DNA of 64,000 bases from Hymenolepis diminuta (GCA_900708905.1 CAADRB010000010.1:3045578-3109577); one strand, 5' to 3'. Shown: positions 51,101 through 61,815, counted from the first letter of the stretch. Numbers and translations are program-made. The notes: generated by a model from the letters alone, not told the origin.

Positions 51101-54100
51101 TCGCCGGTAAGAAATTTGGCACGAATGAAGAGATTATCGCTGAAACTGAGGCCTATTTTGAGGCAAAAGATAAATGGTTCTAAAAAAGTGGTATTGAAAT
51201 GTTAGAGCGGCACTGGAATGATTGCATTGCTCTTGATGGAGATTACGTTGATGAATAAAGCTAGTTTTGAATAAAAAAACCGTGTTTTCTTTGTTAGGCC
51301 CGGGACTTTTCAGCCCATGTGTTAAGCAGAGAAACCAAATTAGCTGCATACAGAGTTTATTGAGTGAAACTTGGGAGATGGGTAAGAAACACGGAGTAAT
51401 GAACTTAGGAAGTGATCTGTTGATCTGTTTCTTGATTAACATTTTGTATCACTGCAAACTCACCTTAGAGCCGATCAGTTACCAAACTGATTAGCATGAG
51501 AGACCCAAAACGTCTAATTAGAGGGATACAACAGCAGGACTAGAGTTAGAAGCACTAGCCATCATTACCAATCGGATTGAAGGCAGTTCAGGATGATTGG
51601 CCTGTGTCTTCAGCCATTCTCTTACATTCTCCATTTTTCTTAATGGTTACTTCCATTATAGTCTCAATTTCGTCTTTTCTGGACTGTTTGTCAGAACTAA
51701 AACAATGATAAACAGAGGCTCGCCTTGGATATAACAGAAGGGCCCTACCAAAAAAATTTTTGCCTGATGTTTACTTTTAATTTATTATTTTATCTCCTAG
51801 ATTTTCCGATCAGATTTCCTGACCCGCAATCTCACACCTAACAGTCTCTTCTGTCTAATTGGAGGACTTTTGCATCTTCACAGTACTTTCAGTAGAATTC
51901 GACTTGGTGAATGGGAGTCCTTGGTCCTCAAGAATACGCTTCTTTTCCTGCTTGTAGACATGAATGTTGCGCAGTCTCTGGAAGAGGACATTTTCGGCAC
52001 TCTCGCCTTTATTCATGAAAAACTTGTGGGTGGTAATACCACTACTTATATTCGGTAAGTACGCTGTGTACTCCTTGGGATTTAGGTAGTTATTTCTGCT
52101 TCGTTTTCCATGATAACTGTTTTGTTTAGTCATATATTATGAGGTTTTTAAATCAAATTATGCATGCTACTTTATGCTGCCGTTTAGAACCTGGATTTTA
52201 ACAGAAGATCCAAGTTTGAATTTTTTGGAGTTCTTTAAATCTTACCGTTTTTTGAAGATTTTGGTAGTCTAACCGTTTAAATCCCAAGAGGAGCCAATAC
52301 GGGAAGTATTGAAGATGGCAGTTGCATTGCATTATGGTGAAATTTTTATCCACTGTTTAGTTGTAAATGTACCGATTATCTGTCTTTCTTTTAGTCAAAT
52401 AAATAGAATGGTATAAATTTTTGTCTGATTTTGAATATTTTCAGTAAGTTAGTGATCGGAAGAAAATCGAATATTGTCGGTGCTTAGGCAGAATTCATGA
52501 AAATTCTGTGGGCAGATTTCGTCACCCGTGGTGTTGCTGTTCTTTTATGCTCATATCTGAGAATGAAGTCTCATTACTACTGTGTGACTGGTTAATCAGA
52601 TTATCAATCAATAAGCGTTCTTGCATCAAGAAGTTTTTACTTCTTAATGCTGGATTCAGGAGGTTGTCAGCTTAATATCTAACAGATATAATTCGTTCCA
52701 CTATGACTTAAGGTTCCAAAGTTCAAGCTTCATGGCCTGATTTGTAGGTTTCTAAATGATAGCTCGTGTCCGCAGTGTTCTGATAAAGTCTAGAAGTTAG
52801 AGATTACAGAATAATAATTATTGACTTTAAATCGCAATGATCTTTTTTTTCTATTAAAGTATAAGGTTCGGACTTATTTCAGATTTCTAATAAGGGTTAA
52901 TTTGCAGTACTTGTTTATGCGTATTCGAAAAATAATAAACAGAGACAAGTACGATTGTAAGTGTTTTCATAGGTTATTAACTAGCCTGGAAATAAAGTTT
53001 ATGGCGCTAAATTTAACGTACCACTAGTTATTTTTCTCTAAATGTTTCTTTTTCTTTATAAGATAATGGTACTGCAAACGTCACATCTCAGACTTTCGCT
53101 TTCAATCTTTCAATTGTCAGACTGCAGGACAATTCTTTTTTGCCCCGACTTTCATTATCGTAGAATATGTTTTATTAATCATAATTTAATGTTATGAATG
53201 CTCATTTTTTCCTATTTTTATCTGCAGACGATCAATTTTTCCGCATCTTGGAAGATAATGCTAGTATTTCTTAGGAAGGATGGACTTGATCTAGTCGGAG
53301 TGAGACGTCTTTAAATGCTCTCGTGAGCTATTGGTTGAAACAAGTTATTTTATGATGTCTTTAATGATTTATCACTGTTGATTTGAATGATAAACTGCGT
53401 TACTGGGGCAAAGGAGGTAGTTTTGGTCTGATTTGTCCTCAATCTCAATTCGCGTGCACGCAGCTACTAAGAGGCCTGAGAGATAGTGAACATGACTCAA
53501 CTCATTACTTCCGTGGCGATAATGCAGCTGCATGTCCATCTCACTTGCTATTTTTCTGAAGATTAATGAGGCAAGCCCAAAAAAAGACTTTTCGAAGTGA
53601 ATTCTACACCTAGTTGTTAGTTGTTCCAATTACAAGATTTGGATGCAAATCCCTTTGTCTTTTAGTTTAAAAAGGTTTGAAGAATGTGGCGGTGTCAGAA
53701 TTTCCACCTGTAAATTTACTCAATTTCTATCGGACCCTCCTTTCCTCTTGCAATAGTTTCAATTTCTTTTCAAAGTATATAGAGTAATGAGTCAAACCTC
53801 TATGGCATATGAGGGTTTTAGCCTAGGGTATATCAAGTTAGGACAGTAAAAATGTGTTAATCCATTGCCTTCCCACTTTTAAGAACTTCATTGCTACGAG
53901 ATTGGAAAAATACTGATGGCAGTGTAATTTTTTGGGATAAAAGAGAGAAGTTGACAATCTTGTATCCAGTAGCCTTGAAATTAATTGTGTCTGAGTCAAG
54001 TTCACAATGCAAGCGTTAGCAATAAACTATCTAAATGCTTAGGATCAATCATCTGCAAGAGGTATAAATCTGGGGTAAAGTCGATAAGGGATAATAGTTC

Positions 54101-56087
54101 AACGTAGGTATGACCTATATTCACTATAATTGATCAAGTCCAAACGTATTAGGGGTAATAAGCAGGATATCTTTGAAATGTACCTTTACTGAAACCTGCG
54201 TTTTATTTTGGTTTCAGAGTCCTCATAAATCTCATAAGCACCGTATGGAATCTCAATGAACAGTCGGAGAAATCAACAGTAGATCAAACCTGGCTAACCA
54301 AAAACAATGTCCTCCTGCATTTATTCGATCTTGCTGCAAAAGAGGTGGCCAAAAACAAAGGCATGTTTCTTGCTATTTCATCCGACTCTCAAAATATCTC
54401 ATTTTTTATTCGCTTAATGTTAGAACAAGATGAGCATTCTTTTTCATCGATATATAGCACGGCAAGATCAGAGGTTGCACATTGGGTACTTGTTATTGCA
54501 CATTCAATGAACGATATCTCAATTGATAAACATCAGGTTTATCACACATGTTGACGTAAAGCTGAAAAATAGATCAAGTCACTAACATAGATCACTGAGA
54601 TGCCACTCAAATTTATTGGCTAATCGTTCAAGCAATATTTACTTTCATTAAGTTCTGTCACTCAACTCTATTCCTCTTGAAAAGATTATATAGAGGCTGG
54701 TTGCTGAGGGATATTTTAATAATGCGTATTATTCAATGCATCGTCGTTGCCACAAGATGATTAATATGTCTGTCAAAAATGACTCGCAAAACAGACAAAA
54801 CTGGATAGTGACTCTAAGCGTACTTCATTTAGCCTTTACTCACAATTCCACTGTCACCTACGCAGATTGGACGTGTAACTAGTTCTTCTTCCTACAGCTT
54901 TATGCTGTCGGCTAATACACCGCTGGTCCATCTCAACTCTCATTCTTCTGGCCTGCCAAAGGTTATTGCATCCTGTTAGCCTTTAAGATCACTAGAATTT
55001 AAACGGAATATCTCAGATTATACAAATAGCTTTACCCGGGGGTTTTTGCTCCTTTCGCTCATATACAAATGATTATTTCTGAATCAAATGAACTCCTATT
55101 TGTCCTCTAGTGTTCTAAGCTTATAGTCAAAAGGTGCTTTTTCTTCCATAAATGCTAGGATTATGTTTTACTCCAAGGTGTATCGTTTTGACCAGCAAAA
55201 TTCAATTTTTGCGCTCATTTGTTTCATAGCCTATTTTAATAAGAAGCGAAATTTTAATTAGTTGTACTTTAATCAAATTCGGACACAAAGTTATCATGAG
55301 GAAAAATAATTATAAAATTGTACTTGCTAAAAGAACACTGATTCTTATTTAAATTGTTTGATCCTTCCCCTTAACTTAAAAGAGAAAACTAATAACATTT
55401 GACTTGTGCTTTAAGAGTATTTTGGTAGAACTGAGTGAATTTGCCACAGCCGTACAAATGTAATGTGGAATTGGTCGCGGAATTTCCTAAGGCTTCTTTG
55501 AGTTAACTTTTGGGATACCATAGTTGTGTATATTTTTATTTGACACCCTCACAAATTATTGCACTCTCTTACCTAGGGAAATGGGATTGAATTTGGCAAT
55601 TCTAACAATTATAGACTGATCGGTTGTTGAATATTTTCCTGATAGCAGTCACAAGTACATGCTCTTTCTGCATAGTTCACATTGATCCCTCAGCTCAAAA
55701 GGAGGCTTTGCGTTCAAGAGCTAGCGCTGACAATTTGCTCCTTATCAATCCCAAAGAATAGTCTGTTACTGAACTAAACTTCACACCACTTGGTCTTTGT
55801 TGGAGTTTAGGGTTCCTCAAGTAGGTCCTTTGTGGAGGTTCTTCACATATCGCCATTCTGCAACGACATTGTCCTGAGATAAGCTCATTTTACAGTATTT
55901 CAATTTTTTTGTTATTGATCCTATTACTCATTTGAAGCCCATTTCGTCTTCTTTTCGTATAGATAAATTGAACATCACAGAAATTGTGAGTTGTCTGGAG
56001 GATACCTTCGCTCGTCGGCCACAGCACTCGAACGATGAAGCGGGTGCCGTTTTAATCGCTTTCGCTCTGCAACAACTGGCCGTTTGA
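39504..56087 (+). CDS. CKAP5: XMAP215/ch-TOG/CKAP5-family microtubule polymerase
   Basis: The product binds tubulin through TOG domains and promotes plus-end growth at spindles and cytoplasmic microtubules. Inferred coding exons: 39,504-39,527, 39,595-39,708, 39,741-39,935, 41,726-42,795, 43,391-43,720, 43,793-44,018, 45,182-45,464, 46,679-47,127, 47,902-48,050, 48,361-48,581, 49,634-49,794, 51,801-52,054, 54,218-54,549 and 55,963-56,087. All junctions are GT-AG and phase-compatible, giving 1,311 codons with the stop. Regions resembling ch-TOG TOG2, TOG3 and TOG5 follow in order, then the alpha-helical C-terminal region. TOG1 and TOG4 are not seen, and the extreme C-terminus of the vertebrate protein (2,000-odd residues) is missing or unrecognised. 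The ATG at 39,504 follows an acceptor-like ttgtatttag, so the true start may lie upstream or be trans-spliced. The donor at 54,549 (gttgac) is weak. Confidence 0.88.
39709..39740 (+). other. CKAP5: 32-bp intron of the CKAP5 homologue
   Basis: Donor gtaagt and acceptor aaatag are only 32 bases apart, between codons AGT and GTC (phase 0). Removing it joins two halves of the TOG2 helical repeat without a break, so the intron is well supported. It is close to the minimum size known for spliceosomal introns in animals. Confidence 0.85.
39936..41725 (+). other. CKAP5 intron 3 (1,790 bp)
   Basis: T-rich sequence with chance open frames; no repeat or RNA gene recognised. It runs from donor gtaagt to acceptor tgttgtag. 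Confidence 0.7.
42250..43660 (+). CDS. CKAP5: CKAP5 exons 4-5: TOG3-like domain
   Basis: LTSTNWKERFESIDRIYS starts the domain with the W-K-E-R signature. It continues RFLLRTPGFKETNVQIKCRL, which parallels ch-TOG KKPGWKETNFQVMQMKL. It ends with AEN-F then RLREGFNNGSGQVRHAYITL in exon 5 and KLLQEEFEK, the same terminal motif as ch-TOG AEFEKMQ. The intervening intron is 595 bp (42,796-43,390) and splits a Cys codon. A Pro/Ser-rich linker follows. Confidence 0.88.
43793..47127 (+). CDS. CKAP5: CKAP5 exons 6-8: linker and TOG5-like domain
   Basis: Exon 6 is a Ser/Thr-rich linker ending MADFKAKKTRLAQLATGTLH, which parallels the K-x-x-R segment just before TOG5 in ch-TOG. Exon 7 has LRRLFSFWDSNPAKIKETLV and the NIDLIFQWMAESCF helix (ch-TOG LDLILKWLTLRFF). 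Exon 8 carries HVLPANVVYTTVMDAI and YVGSSDRQVNRAALECLKLV, the same order as ch-TOG TOG5. Introns of 1,163 and 1,214 bp separate them. No TOG4-like sequence lies between this linker and the TOG3 exon. Confidence 0.87.
44645..44700 (+). repeat. tRNA-like SINE candidate, copy 2
   Basis: GCCGGTGGT, then GGTG-x-x-C-x-TAC-x-TG-x-CCAG, align with the copy at 28,036 in the same orientation, with a short gap. It lies inside the 1,163-bp CKAP5 intron (44,019-45,181), where nothing else is recognised. Confidence 0.32.
45940..46165 (+). repeat. dispersed repeat, copy 1 (partner at 61.7 kb)
   Basis: Within the CKAP5 intron 45,465-46,678. The best matching part is CTTAGCCCACTTCCAATTTCT against CTTAGCTCACTTTCAATTTCT at about 61,780, with looser similarity before it (GGCAAGATAGAATGAA against GACAAGGTAGGATGGAATGAA). 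Family unknown. Confidence 0.4.
47902..56087 (+). CDS. CKAP5: CKAP5 exons 9-14: C-terminal helical region
   Basis: Exon 9 starts LTDRDRAFLEDAL, matching the L-S-E-K-D-M-x-x-LEERI segment after TOG5. Exons 10-13 encode amphipathic helices; YIRVLINLISTVWNLNEQSE corresponds to VIRSVNLLVVKVLEKSDQ of ch-TOG. The final exon KLNITEIVSCLEDTF resembles INLDRILLDIHIF and ends at TGA. Vertebrate proteins continue for about 250 residues further; here the coding signal becomes uncertain. Divergence is higher than in the TOG domains. Confidence 0.75.
49150..49420. repeat. decayed coding repeat, copy 1 (partner at 57.6 kb)
   Basis: Within the CKAP5 intron 48,582-49,633. It aligns with 57,560-57,830 in the same orientation: TTTATGAGC, TTATGT, AATACTGTC, TTTTACGG and GTAGGAAGT-CTAATT blocks occur in the same order. 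On the minus strand both copies give related peptide fragments (RQLING.. and QRLINKEEF), so it descends from a coding element, here broken by stops. Confidence 0.5.
50033..50852. other. assembly gap (820 N)
   Basis: A run of 820 N, entirely within the mariner element, so the first half or more of the transposase cannot be read. A gap inside a repeat suggests that near-identical copies elsewhere in the genome prevented assembly. Confidence 0.99.
50853..51258 (+). pseudogene. mariner transposase, C-terminal part, inactivated
   Basis: After the gap, the frame gives INSEYYIALLERLK, then DNAPCHK with the second catalytic Asp at 50,963, and HPPYSPDLASSDYWLF with the third at 51,068. Exactly 34 residues separate the two, the DD34D spacing of true mariners. 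The usual GDYVDE-type end stops at 51,258. In-frame stops (one directly before DNAP, one after AEIAKK, one after CHK) and a frame slip after the DLKK codons show it is not functional. The N-terminal helix-turn-helix region lies in the gap. Confidence 0.85.
52055..54217 (+). other. CKAP5 intron (2,163 bp)
   Basis: T-rich intron with one notable minus-strand open frame at 53,372-53,629. Otherwise no repeat or gene is recognised. Confidence 0.55.
53372..53629 (-). other. unexplained minus-strand open frame in CKAP5 intron
   Basis: About 85 codons open on the minus strand, starting at TTG with no ATG nearby upstream. Third-position use is less AT-skewed than in neighbouring chance frames, and the peptide (MDMQLHYRHGSNELSHVHYL) looks protein-like. 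It could be a scrap of a processed gene copy or transposon. No family is recognised. Confidence 0.2.
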
Positions 56088-56229
56088 CTGGGTAAGCTTC
56101 CATTATCTAATCATTTGATCAAAAGAAGAAAGCGTTCAGTTAATAATCGCGTTGATTTCCCACTGATTTTTTACTGTGTTTTTATAGCATGAATGCTTGA
56201 TTCCATATTAGGTTCTTCATTTTTTTTAG

Positions 56230-56280
56230 AAATGTGTCAGACACTACCACACAATCACATATTCTTGTGCAGTTTTAGAT
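56230..56280 (+). other. possible extra CKAP5 micro-exon (17 codons)
   Basis: Fifty-one bases lie between a strong acceptor (ttttttttag) and a strong donor (gtaagt), open in phase 0 as KCVRHYHTITYSCAVLD. It lies 139 bases after a donor-like GG|gtaagc that itself comes 4 bases after the TGA ending the last CKAP5 exon. If the gene model or the assembly is off by one base there, this could be a further exon. Confidence 0.25.
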
Positions 56281-57246
56281 GTAAGTATTCTTGTGTCGAA
56301 CGAAGTAGGATTGGTTATTATAATATGCAATATGGCATCCTTTATTGGTGGGAATCCGATCTAGGAAAATTTTTTCCCATTCAATTGTCTCTAAAACTTA
56401 CTCCCGACCGAACTTAACGTTCTCAGATACCGCAAGAGCACCACTGGTTGATCAGTAATTAATGCCAGGGGAAATCTTCCAGTTTCTCCTCTTTCTCCAA
56501 CATATTATTATTACCTATGGCAATTTTACAAGTTGTAACCATGGAATAGCATCTGGGCATGAGAAATAATAAAGTGGTCCAGTAAGGGACTGAATCGGGA
56601 GTAGATTTGAATGGGATTTTATAACCAAGTAAAGAATGTCGAGAATCTTCAAATAAATTCTGGGTACACTGAATTGTTCACTTCCTCATATGAAGTACAA
56701 TTCACATCGTAATATCTAAATGTGACTTTCGTGGTTTGATCTCTGAAATTTCGGGTGAGTTCATGTCTGCTATATTCGGAGCTTGTTGATTGCTTGATTG
56801 GATGGTGGATCATGTCATCTTGATACATTGTGTCATCTTATTGCCATGAACTAGTATATGAGACAAGCAAAAATGTGAATTAGTATTATTTCTTTTAAAT
56901 ATGCATCTCTATCAAGCACAGTTATATTTCCTTCTATAAATGTATCGCCATGTGTATTTAACGGTCATACCGTGTTATTTTTTCCCCCATATTAGAAGTG
57001 CTTAGGTTTCCATAAAAGCAGGAGTCTTCACACTTTTTGCACCTCTCTCTGTCCTCGGTCTTTTCTATGACGTCTTTACCGCATTGAAACTATGCCGCTT
57101 GATTTCTTTGATAAGGATTAACTCTTGTTTGTTGAATATTATCGCTAGCTTAAGTCTACATTATATTCATAGGCTCAACATCACGCAAACGCTTCTATTT
57201 CAACTTCTTTTGTAACTGTTGTAGAAGTCGCACAATCTACCTCCAT

Positions 57247-57262
57247 TCTCACACGTGTGAGA
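57247..57262. other. 16-bp perfect palindrome with E-box core
   Basis: TCTCACACGTGTGAGA equals its own reverse complement and contains CACGTG, the classic bHLH E-box. It could be a protein-binding site or chance. Confidence 0.3.
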
Positions 57263-57559
57263 AAGCCGAAAGTTTTTTTCGACTGGAATCTTTTGTAACA
57301 TTTTAGATTGCCTCATTCTTTTTATCTGTCCTGTACACTCAGGCTTGAATTTATCATTGTAGTATTCACTTTTCTCTTCTCGTCTTGATCCTACTCTTTA
57401 CTCGAACTGGTAACTCCCTTTGTTTAAATTAATTAGGTAAACAAAACAGGGCTCTGACTGAGTCTAATGGATTCCACATTCTTTTAAGATCGCTATGTCT
57501 CTTCTGTTGTCTCTGGCGTGTCATTCGTCATACTTGCGGCGGTAGAACTTGTGTATTCT

Positions 57560-57830
57560 ATCTTGCATATAGGACACAGAGTACGTCCTAGAAATTCCTC
57601 TTTGTTTATGAGCCGTTGGTCAAAATTATGTGAAATAGACTCCCTTAAATACTGTCCTCTTTGCACCTTAATTGAATAGGCATATTCAGTTACCCTTAAG
57701 TCGTTTGACTTTGGGGGATACAATGGGATCGGCAATTTACCTGCATATGTAACCATCCCAGGTTTTACGGTTAGTAGCTTACTGCTGAAGACATCTAAAA
57801 GTAGTAGGAAGTTCTAATTTTTTGCAGCGA
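57560..57830. repeat. decayed coding repeat, copy 2 (partner at 49.2 kb)
   Basis: On the minus strand this copy keeps an 87-codon open frame (57,493-57,756) with a CPIC motif and QYLRESISHNFDQRLINKEE. The first copy has stops in the equivalent frame. It may derive from a transposon or a multicopy gene; the family is not recognised. Confidence 0.5.
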
Positions 57831-59454
57831 CATTGGTGGTCTTCCGAGCAGCCACCTTCCTTTTTTTCTACTCTTTTCACCCACAACTCCTTTGTTGCCT
57901 CTTCCCCTTTATATATCTCTAATTGAAGCCCTACTAATATATGCTTCTTGTCATTTGAATGCTGAAAGTTTTTGATATCTTGTTCTTTACGAATATTCCA
58001 GTCGGGTTTTGTTTGGAGTAAACTAATTGTGCTGAAAGCCCATTAGCTATTTGACAGAAGGAAACGAAGCATAGATTAGCTCATCTGTAGCTGACTCACC
58101 GAAGTTGATAAGAGCTTGTAGGGTGGCGGAAAGTATTCTAGGCAGTAACTGTAATCACCTATTTCCAATGTTTATGCAACCTCTTTCATGGTATGTAAAG
58201 AGCGAGGTGGTCGTATGTCTCATTCCTGTTCTCTTCCATTATCAATTGTCTTCTTTATCTTTAAGGTAGTCACGGGATAACAATCATGGATGACAAGGAC
58301 CATCTCTCACAATATACGACAGGTGTCTACGCCCTTCATTTCGTATAATTTCACAATCGTTTTAGCAATGACATTTGAAGGAATTCCTATTGTTCTATAT
58401 CGTATTTTTTCACATGCCTTGCCCTCAGTAACTTTTTCTCAAAATTTTCATCCAGAAATTTTGCTAGTGTATATCAGTATTAGCATCGGTTAAATCATCC
58501 ATTGAATTCGTTAGGTTTCGCTTCCTGTATTCAAGCCCTCTGAATATTTAGATTAAGTCTCACGTCACCACATCCTACTCTTTGAGTACATCCCACGTAA
58601 GTTCGAATTTTTTTCCTCGTTTCTGAGAGGTGGTGGTACCTAAATGTGGAACATAATTATTCATCCTTGAGTTTTACCACATACCACTAATGTGTGTATT
58701 TGTGTATTCCCAAAAATGATTTATATTTTTGTGTGAGCTTGTGACAATTGGTTGCTCTCTTTTAGACTCACAGTTATTAAACTGGTGAGTTTGAAGGCAG
58801 TGATTGTAGTAGGAGAGTGGATAAAGAGGAGAAGGTGGAGGCCTGTAAATGTGACTCAGCATCACAGTGCAGCATAGGTATCAGATATCACACCTCTGCT
58901 CTTTCTCTCACACATTGATGTAGTAAGGATTGCCGCTTCCTCTGTGCTGTGTTGAATGTAAAACAGCCATTCCTCTATCTTCTAAATTTTGAAATAAGTT
59001 TCATAATAACTGTGCTTCTGCTTTGTAATAAGTAATTTGATTTTGTCATATGGAGCAGCTGAAAGGGGAGCCGAGAGAACTGCTTTAAGGCATACATTCG
59101 TGTCAATCCTGTCTAATTTTCCTTTTGCAGTGTGTAATCATCGAAGACTCCGCAACCGTTGGAAGACTATTCTTGAACATCGTCTTCCATCCATTACTAT
59201 CAACAGTGTGATTCAATAACAGTCCTCATTGGTTCATATTGATTTGCAAAGGTATGGCAAAAAGAGGCTTTCTCTGCCAGCTAGAACCGGACATTTTATT
59301 TTCTCAGGCATAAGTGGAGAAACCTCCCAGTTGTTCACCATTAGATTATATGCAAACGTACATAACTAGAAGATTTATAACTCATAGAGTTCGTGCTCCG
59401 TTTTAGGGGAGAATATTGTAAAATAGTTCGGCAGGGAGTAGGGATTGCTCAGAC

Positions 59455-59474
59455 CTCTCTCTCTCTCTCTCTCT
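59455..59474. repeat. (CT)n microsatellite
   Basis: Ten uninterrupted CT units. Confidence 0.9.
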
Positions 59475-61654
59475 TGAGGAGAGAAGATAGGGACAGTTAC
59501 ATTTAAATTATTACCCTAATAACAACCACCCACTAATCAGTAAAAAGAAGAGTGAGTAAATCGTTACTCAGTGGTTGCACTTATAACATGGAGAAAATGG
59601 AGAGATAAAAATATGCAAGAACTCATTGACTTCTTATCTCCGCTGATTTAACCAAAAAGTAAACAATGGCGCACATGCGCACTCATTGAACGTCCATTTA
59701 TGTGAAACAAATATACGAAATGATTAAAACAAATGACGAAAGCAATGCGTATGACAATGATGCAGGGTGGTATTAAGGAGTAGCGTTAGGATTTGAGCAA
59801 AATAAAAGACAAAGGGGAAACACCTGTAGAGCCAAACAACTATTAGTAAGACCCGATGTCCACAACTGTCAGTAGAAGTAAGTCTTGTATTGTCGTCAGT
59901 ATCATCGTTCCTCCGACGCAACGGTCAACGTGGACTCTCTGTGCCCAATTTCATGCAGCTTAAGCGAGAAAGATGGTTGAGTTGTCACATCTAAGAATGT
60001 CATCTACAGCGTTTATATCCATTTAAGTGCAAGCCTCCTTAAAATTTCGTTTGAACTAAGAGGGGAAGAATTAATTACCTCGAATCCCATGAACCAAATT
60101 CCTCTACTCTTCCTCAAAGCTATTTCCTCTATGTCGTAGCTGTTCATAGCTTGTCTGATTAGTATATTATGTACTTTCCATACGCATTAAAAAGGCAAAT
60201 ATTTGTCAATGCAGCGCTGTTACCGATTTCTGAAATTTAAAGAGCGATGTTGCCCGATTCTACAGTATATTCTACCCATCTTTCTTTATTCCGTCATGTT
60301 ATGCTTGCAGTTCGTATGAATTCCATTCAAAACCATGAAGATTAGATCAAGGCGAATTATATTTTTTACTCATTTGAATAATTCTTGTGGATTGTATGCG
60401 TGTCTGGAATATTTTAAAATGTGGTAGTATTTGTCATTTTTTTATTAAAGCATACGAGAACCGTGCGCAAATTATCATAATCACCTTGCCATTGATCACT
60501 CTCATTTTTATTGACCTGATTTAATGTTAATCATCTATTTCAATGGTCTGAGACCTTAAGTCAGTCACTATATCTCCAAATTGTACAAGCCGCACAAAGG
60601 CAAGGGTTGTCGCTCTAAACTTATTGTCCTTACACATCTCATAGTGTTTATGGTAAAGACGCATAATCCTGCCTGCGAAATCGTTAGCCACTTCAACGAA
60701 CTTGTTTTGTTACTCCTAGTTCCCCCAATTCAGATCTCTTTTTCATCTCAGTCTATAGTGAATTTCGATGGCTCTAGGTTTCCAGACATTTGATTCTAAC
60801 GACATACCCCATTCTCTTGGCATTTAATGGGGTTTATTGGTATCTAGTTCGTATGCCCTGTAATTTTGTTACCTTTACCTCCTCTTGCTCTTATTTGCTC
60901 TATTTTTTGCATTATTATGGGTCTTTTTAATTCAGTAGCTCGATTACCGGTTATAATTTATTAAAACCACCCCTACCGTACTTGTCATGTTCTTATGACA
61001 ATCCATTTTTCTCTTCTGTTTTAGATATTATCGATGCAAAGATGCTCCCATCTCTTCTATTTAAGCCCTCCCCAATGATCTGGTTTCCTTCTCAATCTTA
61101 TATGTATAATCTATGTTTTTAATACGCTTAAACGGCATTATCGGTGTACGTTCTTCGCCTGAAGTTTTAGTAGGAATTCTTTCGTTTTAAAGTCTATTGT
61201 TACAAGAAAAAGTAATGAAATCCTGTCGCAAAATGAAGACTTACAAAATTATTGATGTTTAGTTCCACTATGTACCTATAATGTATAGCATATCTAGGTC
61301 TAGCACTTACCTATGTGATTCATTATTATAGATATTGTGAGGATCAAGATTCTTTGATTTAAGATTTATGTAATGACAGATGTTAAATGTCGTCACAGGG
61401 TTTAGAAGAAATGAAAAAATAAATGCATGAGAGTATAGCTTTCACTGAATTGGGATCAAATAAAGTACACAGATTGTCACTTGGGTTATCGGATGGAAAA
61501 TCCCGTTGAGCCCTTAAAAATGGGATCATTTTTCGATATCTTGCTAAATCTATTCTGGGTGGAGTACTTTGGCCTGTGCTAACAATTCTCAAAATCTTAC
61601 TCGTTGTGATGTAGGAAACGTGGTCTTAATAAGGATCTGTTAGAACTCATTATT

Positions 61655-61815
61655 TGACAAGGTAGGATGGAATGAAGGCATAGAAAGCTGGGAACAACAA
61701 ATATTAAAGAGCACAAGTATGACATAATAGCTAAGTAAGTCTACCGTTCTAATATTGGTCTGCGGGATTGTCAACTTAGCTCACTTTCAATTTCTAACTA
61801 TCAACGCATTTGGCG
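61655..61815 (+). repeat. dispersed repeat, copy 2 (partner at 46 kb)
   Basis: It matches 45,940-46,165 best over its last 45 bases (CTTAGCTCACTTTCAATTTCT, then GCGCATTTGGCGGCTT-like positions). Same orientation as copy 1. Confidence 0.4.

Larger units (their letters stand above)
49947..51322 (+). mobile_element. mariner (DD34D) transposon with assembly gap
   Basis: The terminal inverted repeats are 29 bp and match except at two positions: left AAACATGGTCTGAAAAGTCC..., right (reverse complement) ACACATGGGCTGAAAAGTCC..., both continuing CGGGCCTAA. TA dinucleotides at 49,945-49,946 and 51,323-51,324 are the target-site duplication. The apparent length of 1,376 bp suits a full-length mariner, but 820 bases inside are N. 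It sits in the same orientation as the host CKAP5 gene, within an intron, so it should not disturb the coding sequence. Confidence 0.92.
49795..51800 (+). other. CKAP5 intron holding a mariner insertion
   Basis: The 2,006-bp intron runs from donor gtaagt to acceptor tctcctag. More than two thirds is the mariner element. The remaining 480 bases after it show nothing recognisable. Confidence 0.7.

Noticed and set aside
55660..55800. Possible extra CKAP5 exon after ctgcatag
   Set aside because: It is open in two frames, has no donor at a suitable place and shows no similarity to the C-terminal region.
59131..59220. Terminal CKAP5 exon after ttttgcag
   Set aside because: Two frames are open and neither resembles the C-terminus of known family members; no upstream exon chain connects to it.
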